Source: Lentisphaeria bacterium
GTDB taxonomy: Bacteria > Verrucomicrobiota > Lentisphaeria > Victivallales > Victivallaceae
Reading direction: 5' to 3'
Assembly (NCBI GenBank): GCA_017457105.1
Contig: JAFTIA010000098.1
Location: 1-46,051, forward strand
Length of the DNA stretch: 46,051 bases
Each line of letters starts with the position of its first letter. Position 1 is the first letter of the stretch. The notes beneath the pieces are model-generated. The model made no database searches. It saw only the letters and a program-made list of their open reading frames with translations, and was not told where the DNA came from. Position numbers and translations under genes: made by a program. This document shows, piece after piece, positions 1 to 8,049 of the stretch.

Positions 1-129
1 ATACGTCATCATCACCAGATCATCACACTCCCATGATCCCCATGGCGTTTCAAGACATGCAAACGTGGCATCATCCGCAATACGGAACTTGACAGTTCCA
101 TTTTCCAAAGTATAAAACCGTTTCGCCAT
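1..129 (-). CDS. Unknown protein, N-terminal 43 residues (runs off left edge)
   Basis: An open frame starts with ATG at 129 and stays open to the window edge, giving 43 residues beginning MAKRFYTLENGTVKF. An AGGAAAGGA ribosome binding site lies about 8 bases upstream, and a TTGTTT / TATATT promoter with 17-base spacing sits at 161-189, so start and strand look real. The visible part is hydrophilic with no signal peptide or motif I recognise. No function can be assigned. Confidence 0.5.
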   Translation of the reverse strand, partial: MAKRFYTLENGTVKFRIADDATFACLETPWGSWECDDLVMMTY

Positions 130-160
130 AGCGGGGGTCCTTTCCTGATTTCTGACAGGT

Positions 161-189
161 AATATAGCATTTGAGGAAAGTAAAAACAA
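161..189 (-). promoter_or_regulatory. Promoter of the left-edge gene
   Basis: On the minus strand, -35 TTGTTT (184-189) and -10 TATATT (161-166) are separated by 17 bases, about 32 bases from the ATG at 129. The -35 box lies just outside the terminal repeat of the adjacent element, in an A-rich run that is also found beside the second element copy at the right end. Confidence 0.45.
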
Positions 190-191
190 TA

Positions 192-410
192 GGCTCTATA
201 CTAAACAATGACTGTTTTTTCTACTTGGTCTCTGCGAGGCTGGGGTCCACGTGCTGAACGCAAGCAGAACCGTAACGCCAGTAAAACTGGCTGATTTTTT
301 TAACGCCGGAGCCATGCGGAGGCGGGCGGCACGATGCCGACCTTGCCACGCCGCTTGACGATCCGGATCGTCTGCGCTCCATAAAATCAGTCGGCGTATA
401 GTACACAGCC
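192..410. mobile_element. MITE-like element (219 bp) with terminal inverted repeats
   Basis: The left end reads GGCTCTATACTAAACA then ATGACTG. The right end, read on the opposite strand, begins GGCTGTGTACTATACGC and continues CGACTG. These are imperfect terminal inverted repeats of about 23 bases. The inner part of the right end (from about 384 down to 330, minus strand) nearly matches the element that begins at 45887. No full transposase frame is present; a 61-codon open frame inside is not convincing. The 8 bases on each side do not match, so no clear target duplication. It is best read as a small non-autonomous derivative of the element at the right edge. The GGCTCT end resembles some insertion sequence ends, but I cannot name the family. 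Confidence 0.55.
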
Positions 411-432
411 CAAGCTTATTCAGAAACAGGGA

Positions 433-1479
433 TTACACTTCTACGTCCGGATAGATATATTCCTCACCGCAATAGTTTCGGTAAAACAATTTTCCATTTT
501 CGGACTTTTGCAGATAATCAACCGAAACGGGGACTTTGCCGCCGCCGCCGGGAAGATCGATCACCAGATGGGGATTTGCCATGCCGGAACTCCATCCCCG
601 CAGGGCTTGAATAATTTCCTGCGCTTTACACAGGGGCGTCCTGAAATGTTCCGTGCCGTAAACAAGATCGCACTGAAAAATATAGTAGGGGCGCACCCGG
701 TTTTCCAACAGTTTCCACATCAGCTCCCGCATGACTTCCGGATCGTCGTTGATCCCTTTCAAAAGAACGGTTTGGCTGCCCAATACGATCCCGGCATCGG
801 CAAGACGCTTCAGGGCGCGGCAGGTGGCGGGGGTAATTTCATCCGGATGATTGAAATGTATATTGATGTAAAGCGGGTGATACTTTTTCAGCATTTTTAC
901 CAGTTTGGCGGTAATTCGTTCCGGAAGGACGCCGGGAGTGCGTGTGCCGATACGGATCATCCGGATATGTTCTGCAGTTTTGATTCCGTGCAGAATATAT
1001 TCCAAAGCATCATCATCCAACATGAATGGATCGCCGCCGGAAATCAAAACATCCCGCAGTTCACGGTGTTGGTGAATGTAATGCAAGCCCTCATCGATAT
1101 CTTTTTGAGTAATGATAAACGGCTGTTGAAATTTCCGTTTACGGGTGCAGAAGCGGCAGTACATGGCACATTCGCCGGAAACAAGAAAAAGACAGCGGTC
1201 AGGATATTTTTGAACGATGACCTCGCTCTTTTTGAAACGGACCTCACCCAGAGGATCGTCTAAAAGCTCCTTATTATTTTGCAGTTCAGCCGGATCCGGC
1301 ACACATTGCCGAAACAGGGGATCCTGCGGAGAGGTGAAGCGTTTCATCCACGATCGGGGGATACGGCAGGGAAAAATCTTATTGATTTGGCGTAATTTCT
1401 CAATGTCAAGCCCGAATTTTTGAGCGACCACATCGGTATCTGTCAGAGAACGGGCTGCAATTTTCTTCCAGTTTTCCAT
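433..1479 (-). CDS. KamA/EpmB-family radical SAM protein (lysine 2,3-aminomutase-like)
   Basis: This is a radical S-adenosylmethionine enzyme of the lysine 2,3-aminomutase family, 348 residues. The [4Fe-4S] cluster motif CX3CX2C is at C104, C108 and C111 (CAMYCRFC), followed by the family sequence SGGDPFML and a C-terminal PGGGGK whose lysine (about K315) is the expected PLP-binding residue. Family members convert alpha-lysine to beta-lysine, either free (KamA) or for EF-P modification (EpmB). The length is close to EpmB (about 340) and shorter than KamA (about 415). No efp or epmA is visible here, so the substrate is open. The gene stands alone, with a candidate promoter at 1490-1518. Confidence 0.85.
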   Translation of the reverse strand: MENWKKIAARSLTDTDVVAQKFGLDIEKLRQINKIFPCRIPRSWMKRFTSPQDPLFRQCVPDPAELQNNKELLDDPLGEVRFKKSEVIVQKYPDRCLFLVSGECAMYCRFCTRKRKFQQPFIITQKDIDEGLHYIHQHRELRDVLISGGDPFMLDDDALEYILHGIKTAEHIRMIRIGTRTPGVLPERITAKLVKMLKKYHPLYINIHFNHPDEITPATCRALKRLADAGIVLGSQTVLLKGINDDPEVMRELMWKLLENRVRPYYIFQCDLVYGTEHFRTPLCKAQEIIQALRGWSSGMANPHLVIDLPGGGGKVPVSVDYLQKSENGKLFYRNYCGEEYIYPDVEV

Positions 1480-1489
1480 AAATAAAAAT

Positions 1490-1518
1490 ATTAAAAAATT
1501 TTAAGCGTCTGCGTGCAA
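1490..1518 (-). promoter_or_regulatory. Candidate promoter of the radical SAM gene
   Basis: Minus-strand -35 TTGCAC (1513-1518) and -10 TTTAAT (1490-1495) have 17-base spacing. The predicted leader is very short and contains no clear ribosome binding site, so this is only moderately supported. Confidence 0.35.
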
Positions 1519-1673
1519 CAAGATAAAACATATATTTTTGAACTTAACGAATATAACACTGAAATGGAAAAATTCAATATAAAAAACGGCCTCTGCCGTA
1601 AATTACAGATTGCCAATTATGCGCTGATACCGCATCTGGGAAACGGGAACAGGAGGCGTATCACATGAACCGT

Positions 1674-1935
1674 TGGCAGGGCACTTTGCGCAAGGCACCG
1701 GGTGTAGATGCGGGGACTGTTGGCTGGCAGGGCACTTTGCGCAAGGCACAGGGTGCGGGCAAGGGAATTGACAAAATGGACTGAATGGACAAAATGGACT
1801 TGGCACAAGAATGCGAGTGGCCAGTGAGCCCCGGAAATTCCAAAGCGCAGGGCTTGCCACGGCGTAGCGCAGCGTAGACGGGCGTAGAAGCGGGGACTAT
1901 TGGCTGGCAGGGCACTTTGCGCAAGGCACAGGGTG
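1674..1935. repeat. Three copies of a 31-bp extragenic repeat
   Basis: A core beginning TGGCAGGGCACTTTGCGCAA and ending GGGTG occurs at 1674-1704, 1725-1755 and 1905-1935. Copies 2 and 3 are identical over the core and stay alike for some 25 bases upstream. Spacing is irregular (51 and 180 bases). The core contains TTGCGCAA, a palindrome. It lies in the gene-free stretch 1519-2098. No protein-like frame explains the conservation. Confidence 0.7.
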
Positions 1936-2037
1936 CGGGCAGAGAATGTCGGACTTGTCGGACTTGTCGGACTTGTCGGACGAGGGGCACAGGGCTATGT
2001 GGGGGCTGTGCGCTCCGGAAATTCCAAAGCGCAGGGC
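1831..2037. repeat. Two copies of a 23-bp direct repeat
   Basis: A 23-base sequence starting CCGGAAATTCCAAAGCGCAG is present identically at 1831-1853 and 2015-2037, on either side of the third 31-bp repeat. Together with the other repeats it makes 1600-2100 a mosaic of reused short segments. Confidence 0.7.
1948..1981. repeat. 9-bp tandem repeat, about 3.8 copies
   Basis: GTCGGACTT is repeated head to tail from 1948, ending in a partial GTCGGAC. A looser repeat of GGACAAAATGGACT occurs nearby at about 1769-1800. Both are of the type that changes copy number by slippage. Confidence 0.8.
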
Positions 2038-2098
2038 GCAGAAGAAAAAAAATCCCTTTCCCGACAACGGAGGGAAAGGATACGCGGCTCTTCTTTTG

Positions 2099-2133
2099 GT
2101 TACTTTTCTTCTCACCGGGAGAAGAAAAGTAAC
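2099..2133 (-). terminator. Perfect 15-bp hairpin at the tRNA 3' end (terminator-like)
   Basis: Arms 2099-2113 and 2119-2133 are perfectly complementary (GTTACTTTTCTTCTC and its complement) with a 5-base loop. The hairpin begins directly after the CCA end of the tRNA. There is no long T tract, so it may be a processing signal or a widespread palindromic repeat rather than a classical intrinsic terminator. Confidence 0.55.
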
Positions 2134-2209
<76 letters not shown>

Positions 2210-2222
2210 AGGAAACAAACAA

Positions 2223-2250
2223 AATATAATCCAAACCTGACAAAAATCAA
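2223..2250 (-). promoter_or_regulatory. Promoter of tRNA-Arg
   Basis: Minus-strand TTGATT (2245-2250) and TATATT (2223-2228) are 16 bases apart, and the -10 box ends 13 bases before the first base of the mature tRNA. Confidence 0.45.
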
Positions 2251-2267
2251 GTACAAGGAATAAAAAA

Positions 2268-3119
2268 TCAGCAACCTCCCAAAAGGCGGGCACTGATACC
2301 GGCGGGGAGTTCTCTGCCGGTGGATTCGGGGATACTCATTTCGACGGCGGAAATGGAACCATCAGCGCCGAATACCTGCCGGAGAAGCCTTGTAAGAACG
2401 ATGGGCGTAAAACCGGGGGAATGGCAGCTCAACTCAATACAAAAAGGTCTGGAAGTATCCGTGATCTGGCGGCAAAGGTCAAGTAAAACGGGCAAATCTT
2501 CCTCAATTTTCCAAACCTGCCCGCTGGAACCTCTGCCGAAAGTGGGAGGATCAAGAGCGATGAGGTTGTATTTGGAACCGCGGCGGACTTCACGGCGAAC
2601 GAATTTCATCACATCATCAGTGATCCACCGGATGCGGTCATCGGAGAGGGATTTATTCAGCGTGAGATTATGGCGGCCCCATTCGATCATGCCTTTTGCG
2701 GCATCCAGATGACAAACCTTGGCACCGCCGCGGGCCATGGCCATGGAACCGACACCGGAATAAGCAAAAAGATTAAGAGCCTGAACGCCGGACCCCTGTT
2801 TTTTGAGCCATTCACTGAAAAACTGCCAGTTGCGGAACTGTTCGGCAAAAAAGCCGAGATGCCCGAAACCGGTGGGTTTGACCATGAGTTCAAAACCGCC
2901 CCAGCGCACCTGCCAGGATTCGGGATGGGCGGTACGCCATTCCCAACGGCCGCCGCCGCTGGAATTACGGATAAAAACGCCGTCAGCGGCATCCCATTCC
3001 TTTTTGGGAAGGGAGGGAGCCCAGAAAGCATTCAAAGCGGGCCGAACCAAACGGAAGGGGCCGACCTGCTCCAGCTTCATCAAATGCCCGCTGTCAAGCA
3101 AACGATATTCTTCACTCAT
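2268..3119 (-). CDS. Class I SAM-dependent methyltransferase, RlmI-like (COG1092 type)
   Basis: This 283-residue protein has a Rossmann methyltransferase core: SAM-binding motif I LNLFAYSG at 115-122, an acidic residue at D139 (HLDAAKG), and the catalytic-region motif LDPPTFGRG around 189-196. These match the 23S rRNA cytosine methyltransferase relatives RlmI/RlmK, which methylate ribosomal RNA in the cytoplasm. The N-terminal PUA domain of RlmI is absent, so the protein is shorter (E. coli RlmI is 396) and its exact substrate is uncertain. Its ATG overlaps the last 8 bases of nagA, so it is the last gene of the long minus-strand operon. An alternative is a protein or small-molecule methyltransferase. 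Confidence 0.75.
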   Translation of the reverse strand: MSEEYRLLDSGHLMKLEQVGPFRLVRPALNAFWAPSLPKKEWDAADGVFIRNSSGGGRWEWRTAHPESWQVRWGGFELMVKPTGFGHLGFFAEQFRNWQFFSEWLKKQGSGVQALNLFAYSGVGSMAMARGGAKVCHLDAAKGMIEWGRHNLTLNKSLSDDRIRWITDDVMKFVRREVRRGSKYNLIALDPPTFGRGSSGQVWKIEEDLPVLLDLCRQITDTSRPFCIELSCHSPGFTPIVLTRLLRQVFGADGSISAVEMSIPESTGRELPAGISARLLGGC

Positions 3120-4311
3120 GGATCACCTCTTCCCGGCAGGGAGTTTGATAAATGATCTCGCCGCCGCAAACAGTCATAAGGGGACGGTTGGTGCGGCACT
3201 CAAAAATAGCCAAATCAGCCCGTTTATTGGGGAGCAGGATCCCGCGATCGGTACAACCAATGCTGGCGGCAGGATTCCGGGTGACACCGGCGGCGGCGTG
3301 GATCTCGGACAAATGACCGCAACTCATCAAACTGTGCCAGCCGGTATCCAACATAGTAGTGGTCCCGGCAAGGGTACGCAGTTTGGATTGGGAGAAGCCG
3401 TCTTCCACAATGATGGCGGAGGGGCCGATGCGGTATTCGCCATTGGGCATACCGGCGGCCATGGTGCAGTCGCTGATGCCGATGATCTTGTCAGCGGGTT
3501 TGCAGCGGCAGACGAGATCCACCATACGGGGGTGAATATGGCGGCCGTCAATAATCATTTCCACGGTCACACGATTGTCGGTCAGGACAATATTCGCCAA
3601 ACTCATATCACGCTGATGCAAAGCGGGCATACCGTTAAAAATATGGGTGCAATGACAAGCCCCGGCATCAATGGCACGCAAGGTTTGGACATCATCCGCC
3701 AAACTGTGGCCGAGAGAGGGTTTTACGCCGTGTTCCAGCAGGAATTCCACCAGTTTCACGGCATTGTCCAGTTCGGGGGCAAAAGTCATCAGCTTGGCTT
3801 TTCCGCCGGCAGCGGCAAGGAGTTCAGAAGCAAAACCCAAATCAATGGGGACAATGGAAGAAACATCCTGCGCCCCGCTTTTTTCGGGATTCATGAAGGG
3901 GCCTTCGATATTGATACCCACAGCGGCGGCACCGTGCAAATGCTGATCCATGGCATTGGAAAGGACACGGAGATTTTCCAGCATCGCCTCCGGGCGGTCC
4001 GCCACGACCGTAGGCACAAAAGAAGTCACACCACGCTGACCGAGCAGAACACTCATATCATCCAGAGAATTGGGACTGGTTGCGGCACTGGAACTGTCAA
4101 AGCCCCCTGCCCCGTGGATATGGGTATCAATAAACCCGGGGGTAAGATAGGCATTTTCGTAGGTGTACTTGGTAACGCCCGGTTCCATGGTAAAACTGGA
4201 TTCACCGCCAATGGCAATGATACGCTCGTTTTCACACAGAACAGCCGCATGATCGATGCGTTTTTCGGGAGTCAGAAGATAATCCACCACATAAAGATTG
4301 CGCCGCTTCAT
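3112..4311 (-). CDS. nagA: N-acetylglucosamine-6-phosphate deacetylase
   Basis: NagA removes acetate from GlcNAc-6-phosphate in amino sugar catabolism and wall recycling. The 399-residue amidohydrolase shows PGFIDTHIHG (metal ligands H64 and H66), INIEGPF with E136, GHS with H202, CTHIFNGM with H223 and the catalytic aspartate in GISDCT (D281). I start it at 4311 (MKRRNLYVV), because an AAAGG site stands 10 bases upstream in a context like that of the isomerase at 45686; a longer frame from 4338 would overlap the preceding gene. It lies between two methyltransferase genes; no nagB is visible. Confidence 0.9.
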   Translation of the reverse strand: MKRRNLYVVDYLLTPEKRIDHAAVLCENERIIAIGGESSFTMEPGVTKYTYENAYLTPGFIDTHIHGAGGFDSSSAATSPNSLDDMSVLLGQRGVTSFVPTVVADRPEAMLENLRVLSNAMDQHLHGAAAVGINIEGPFMNPEKSGAQDVSSIVPIDLGFASELLAAAGGKAKLMTFAPELDNAVKLVEFLLEHGVKPSLGHSLADDVQTLRAIDAGACHCTHIFNGMPALHQRDMSLANIVLTDNRVTVEMIIDGRHIHPRMVDLVCRCKPADKIIGISDCTMAAGMPNGEYRIGPSAIIVEDGFSQSKLRTLAGTTTMLDTGWHSLMSCGHLSEIHAAAGVTRNPAASIGCTDRGILLPNKRADLAIFECRTNRPLMTVCGGEIIYQTPCREEVIHE

Positions 4312-4316
4312 CTTGT

Positions 4317-5138
4317 TCAAACCTTTCGTTGCCGCCACGCACGCTGACGGGCCGCTTCATAAAGCAGGATCGTCGTTGCCGTAGCCACGTTCAGGGAATC
4401 GATTTTCCCCAGCATGGGGATCCGGACAGGCAGATCTGCATGGTTCATCCAGAGATCCGTCAATCCATACTGTTCGGTCCCGACCACAATGGCAACGGGA
4501 CCGGTCATATCCACATCCGTATAGATCCCTTCGGCGTGAGGCGTTGCCGCCAGCATGGGGATCTTATGGGCTTTCAGCCAGTCAAAAGCCTCCTGCGAGG
4601 TGGCTTCCGCAAGGGGAACACTGAAAAGAGCTCCGGTACTGGCCCGGATCACGTTGGGATTGTAAATATCGGTACTTTTATTGCAGATGATCATACCATC
4701 CACACCGGCGGCATCGGCACTGCGGAGCATGGAGCCGAGGTTCCCGGGCTTTTCCACCGCTTCGGCCACCAGATAAAACCCGTCCGGGTACAGCGGGATA
4801 TCCGCCAGAGTATGCCGCCGCATCCGGGCAATGGCGATCAAACCTTCCGGCCGTTCACGATACGCCATTTTTTCCAGAAGATGAGGAGCCACCTGTACCA
4901 CACGGGCACCTTCAGAAGCAAAAGTCGCCAGAAGAGGCATCTCGTTTTCTCCGAGAAACATCTCCGGCGCAAAAAAAACTTCCGTGATCTCCAGACCGTA
5001 TTCTCTGCCCCGGGTCAGTTCCCGGTAGCCTTCCAATACGGTCAGCTGCTCCCGTTCACGGTCCCGGCGGTCACGCAGTTTTACAACGTGTTTGACCGCC
5101 GGATTGGCCGCACTTGTAATCAGGGGATAGTCGTTCAA
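4317..5138 (-). CDS. TrmH/SpoU-family RNA 2'-O-methyltransferase
   Basis: This 273-residue SPOUT enzyme methylates ribose in tRNA or rRNA. An N-terminal substrate-binding part (VKLRDRRDRERE, LEGYREL) precedes the knot domain with all three motifs: EKPGNLGSMLRSADAAG (129-145), VGTEQYGL and IPMLGKIDSLNVATA near the C terminus. Start is TTG at 5138, directly next to the stop of atpK with no intergenic base; no in-frame ATG exists near the N terminus. The sequence does not decide between RlmB-like rRNA and tRNA specificity. Confidence 0.85.
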   Translation of the reverse strand: MNDYPLITSAANPAVKHVVKLRDRRDREREQLTVLEGYRELTRGREYGLEITEVFFAPEMFLGENEMPLLATFASEGARVVQVAPHLLEKMAYRERPEGLIAIARMRRHTLADIPLYPDGFYLVAEAVEKPGNLGSMLRSADAAGVDGMIICNKSTDIYNPNVIRASTGALFSVPLAEATSQEAFDWLKAHKIPMLAATPHAEGIYTDVDMTGPVAIVVGTEQYGLTDLWMNHADLPVRIPMLGKIDSLNVATATTILLYEAARQRAWRQRKV

Positions 5139-5621
5139 TTACAGCACCATGATAGCGAAGACCAGCGCGAACAGAGCAACGGTTTCCACCACACCCAGCA
5201 CCATCAGGTTGTTGGCAAAACCCTTGTTGGTTTCCCCGAAAGCATCGCACGCGGCAGCGGCGGCTTTGCCCTGGAAAATGGCAGACATCATCAGCGCAAT
5301 ACCGGCAAAAATACCGATCACCAGATGGAAAACCATCTGGGCTTCACCGGGGACGATGCGGCTTTTCAGAATCATCATCAGCACCATGGCGTAAATGGTC
5401 TGGGAAAGCGGGGCACCGGCAAAAACGGTCAAAAGAAATGCCGCCGGCTTGTTCGCCAGATAGCTGCGTTTCCAAGCACCGATGGCAGCGCAGCCGGCCG
5501 CACCGCAACCAAGACAGGAACCGATAGCGGCAAGACCGACGGCAATGTAACCTCCGCACATGGAAAGAGAGTAAAGAATCTGTTTGACTTCTGCTGCAGA
5601 AAGAGCGTTGACTGTATCCAT
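5139..5621 (-). CDS. atpK: V-type ATP synthase subunit K (rotor proteolipid)
   Basis: The 160-residue, four-helix membrane protein forms the ion-carrying rotor ring of the V-type ATPase. It is a tandem duplication of the two-helix hairpin. The second hairpin keeps the essential carboxylate (E146 in VVETVALF); the first has Q74 (PLSQTIY) in place of a glutamate. S73, Q74, Q117 and E146 line up with T64, Q65, Q110 and E139 of the sodium site of Enterococcus hirae NtpK, by my manual alignment. Sodium coupling is therefore possible. It is the last V-ATPase gene here, 45 bases after subunit I. Confidence 0.93.
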   Translation of the reverse strand: MDTVNALSAAEVKQILYSLSMCGGYIAVGLAAIGSCLGCGAAGCAAIGAWKRSYLANKPAAFLLTVFAGAPLSQTIYAMVLMMILKSRIVPGEAQMVFHLVIGIFAGIALMMSAIFQGKAAAAACDAFGETNKGFANNLMVLGVVETVALFALVFAIMVL

Positions 5622-5666
5622 TTGATACCTCCTTAAAATAAATGTTGTTAAAAAATGTTAATTCAA

Positions 5667-7433
5667 CTACTTATCATGCCGCCGGAACGGAGAAAAGACT
5701 GTGCCGCCCCAGCGCAAACCCAAATGACTGGAAAATTCCAGCGTGTTCAAACGGACCCCGTGAACCAGCACCCCCATGGATGCCAGTGCAATGTTCAGAA
5801 TATGCCCGAACAACAGGACAAAGATGGATACAGGCAGCATCCAGTCCGATACCCCGCGCAAGGTCATCGCCATATCGTTAAAACACTTTGCCAAATAAAA
5901 TCCGCTCATCCCCACCGCAAAAAGACGGATGTAACTCAACACGTCCACAAAACTGCTGATGATGCTGAAGGGGAAGCCAAACATGGACCCCACATCCCGG
6001 ATATTGATTTCAGCAATAGCGGCAAGAACGATCCCGGCACCATAACAGCTCAACATTGCAGGCAGAAACCAGCCCGGAAGCGCCGATGTGGTGAGAAGAA
6101 GCATATATACCAAAAGGTAATTTGCTGTCAAAACCAGAATCCATCCGACCTGCCCCAGCACATTGCGGACACCGCCATCCAGTATCCGGAAAATGTGAGC
6201 CAGAGCCAACTGCGCCAGAGCAAGTGTAAAACACACCAGCTGCGTATTCCGCCCCGCCTGCGGGTCACTGCTGAGCCACGGGATCCCCGGAATGGACATC
6301 CCGAAACAGTTTCCGCTTGCCCAGCCCCAACCGATGGCGGCACAGCTCAAAAGCGTCAGGAGAAGCAGCGGCAAACGCGCCGAAACCTTTTTCCGGCCCA
6401 CCGTCAGCCAGCCGATCACAGCTCCAATCAGGAAAAGAGTCCCGTACCCGGCATCCCCCACCAGCATCCCGAAGAAAACGGTGAAGAAAAACAGTACCGG
6501 CAAACTCACATCCCGTTCATCGTAGCCGGGAGAGATGGCAAGAAAGTCCATCAAAGGCGTAATGACCTTTGCCATTTTAGGCATCTTCAACAAAGTCGGC
6601 ACAGATTCTTTTGCAGGATCCGCCGGACGGTCCGCAAAGCCCCAACCGAATTTCTTCACGGCCTCCCGGATGGGATCCAGCAGAATCTCCGGCACAAACC
6701 CGGTGATCGTTGCCAGCTTGTCATGCACGCCGACAGAGAGCCGGACTTGGGCAAATTCCAATTCGGCAGCAAGGTTCGCCCGATACTGCCGGAGCATTTC
6801 CAAATGCCCCTTCAGGGCACTGCGGAACAGGCGGTTTTCCGCCATTCGCTGCCGCAGATCTGCCGCCTGCTCTTCCAGTTTTGCAAGACAACTTCCGGCA
6901 GGCAGTTCCGCCAGAGGCAGTTCTTCCGGAGCGATATCCGCATCCGCCAAAACAGCAAAACGCATCGCCGCCCCACTGCCGCTCAAAGGCATACAGACAT
7001 ATTTTTTACTCAATTCCGCCATGACCTTTTTCGGTGCCGTACAGCAATAGATCCGCAAGCCGAATTTCCCGGCACGGTCAAGCAGTTCCGTACTGAAACG
7101 CCCCCAGGGAGCCGCTTGGGCGATCCGGGCACAGCACTGATCCAATTCCCGCTGGAGATCCAGTTCCAGCTTGAGGGAATCCTGCACCATCTGCACCACC
7201 TGCGCACCATCTGCGGCGTCCGGCAGAGTTTCATCCGACTCCGGGCTGACCTGCAGAATATCCACTACACGGTCAGCCTCTTCCAGAGCCGCCGTCAACG
7301 CGGAAAGTTCCGGGGTTTCCTGCACGGAAGAAGTTTCCACCTGCATCACGCCCAAATCACGCAGACGCTCCACGGCAGACACACGATCCGCTTCCGGAAC
7401 GATCAATGTAAGCAAACGCATCGGTTCGATCAT
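5667..7433 (-). CDS. atpI: V-type ATP synthase subunit I (stator, a-subunit)
   Basis: Subunit I forms the ion half-channels beside the rotor ring. The 588-residue protein has a soluble, partly coiled N-terminal half and a membrane half from about residue 320 with repeated hydrophobic helices, including FFGMLVGDAGYG and SYIRLFAVGMSG; the arginine of the latter is the expected essential residue. I start it at 7433 (MIEPMRLL), where ATGA overlaps the stop of subunit D. An upstream in-frame ATG at 7538 would add 35 residues lying within subunit D and is unlikely. Confidence 0.92.
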   Translation of the reverse strand: MIEPMRLLTLIVPEADRVSAVERLRDLGVMQVETSSVQETPELSALTAALEEADRVVDILQVSPESDETLPDAADGAQVVQMVQDSLKLELDLQRELDQCCARIAQAAPWGRFSTELLDRAGKFGLRIYCCTAPKKVMAELSKKYVCMPLSGSGAAMRFAVLADADIAPEELPLAELPAGSCLAKLEEQAADLRQRMAENRLFRSALKGHLEMLRQYRANLAAELEFAQVRLSVGVHDKLATITGFVPEILLDPIREAVKKFGWGFADRPADPAKESVPTLLKMPKMAKVITPLMDFLAISPGYDERDVSLPVLFFFTVFFGMLVGDAGYGTLFLIGAVIGWLTVGRKKVSARLPLLLLTLLSCAAIGWGWASGNCFGMSIPGIPWLSSDPQAGRNTQLVCFTLALAQLALAHIFRILDGGVRNVLGQVGWILVLTANYLLVYMLLLTTSALPGWFLPAMLSCYGAGIVLAAIAEINIRDVGSMFGFPFSIISSFVDVLSYIRLFAVGMSGFYLAKCFNDMAMTLRGVSDWMLPVSIFVLLFGHILNIALASMGVLVHGVRLNTLEFSSHLGLRWGGTVFSPFRRHDK

Positions 7434-8038
7434 GATGCGGCCTCCACAGTTTTCTTCTTGGCGATCTTGGAACGGGCAACTGCGGCCGTTTCCTGATCGG
7501 TAATGTAGATCCGGATCTGCCGGATATTTTCCCGGCATTCAGGAATCTTCACTTTCTCAAAGAGATTGACTTTCTGGCTGGTGGAACGCAATTCGTCACT
7601 GAGCATTTTTTCCTGCTCCATAATGATGCGCCCGGCGGCACGCAGAGCCACAGCCTGCTTCAAGGCTTCTGCGGCATCATCTGCATACCATGGTGTCAGC
7701 GCAGGATCCAGTTCCGGCATACGGAAATCAGCACCTTCAAAAGTCGGGACCATGATCCCGGCAATATTCATCCTGCCGCGCCGGATCCTTTCCAGACGGA
7801 TACCATCACGGAGAGTCTGCAACATGGCTTCATCACCAAATAAAGCGATCCAGCCGGACAGATTTTCCACCAGCTTTTCCCGCTCCCGCAAGTTCTCCTC
7901 CAACCGTTCCCGGCTCAAGCGGATCTCCTGCTGGAGCTGCTGTTTTTTGATCTGCAAGGTCGGCAGGTAACGCCGGTATTGCTTCAGCGCATCCTGCTGA
8001 GTCTTGAGTTCAGTTTTGGTAAGTTTGATCTTTGCCAT
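7430..8038 (-). CDS. atpD: V-type ATP synthase subunit D (central stalk)
   Basis: Subunit D is the central rotor shaft that couples the A3B3 head to the membrane ring. The 202-residue protein is mainly long charged alpha-helix, starting MAKIKLTKTELKTQ, a typical N terminus for the family, with a matching C-terminal helix. The length fits. It follows subunit B by 11 bases and its stop overlaps the start of subunit I by four bases (ATGA), implying translational coupling. Confidence 0.92.
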   Translation of the reverse strand: MAKIKLTKTELKTQQDALKQYRRYLPTLQIKKQQLQQEIRLSRERLEENLREREKLVENLSGWIALFGDEAMLQTLRDGIRLERIRRGRMNIAGIMVPTFEGADFRMPELDPALTPWYADDAAEALKQAVALRAAGRIIMEQEKMLSDELRSTSQKVNLFEKVKIPECRENIRQIRIYITDQETAAVARSKIAKKKTVEAAS

Positions 8039-8049
8039 AACACAACCGC

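Noticed and set aside
221-406. 61-codon open frame inside the left element as a gene
   Set aside because: It fills the element between its ends, has no ribosome binding site or motif and its second copy at the right edge is not conserved as protein.
1674-1935. Possible CRISPR array
   Set aside because: Only three repeat copies with unequal spacing (51 and 180 bases), no unique equal-length spacers and no cas genes.
2268-2300. Intrinsic terminator at the end of the long minus-strand operon
   Set aside because: A T-rich tract follows the stop, but no stable stem can be drawn; mismatches break the only candidate.
2803-4347. Plus-strand open frame of 514 codons opposite nagA
   Set aside because: Antisense of NagA and the RlmI-like gene; GC-rich codon use keeps the opposite frame open.
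5655-7496. Plus-strand open frame of 613 codons opposite subunit I
   Set aside because: Shadow of the subunit I gene; translation rich in His, Gln, Arg and Pro with no recognisable domain.
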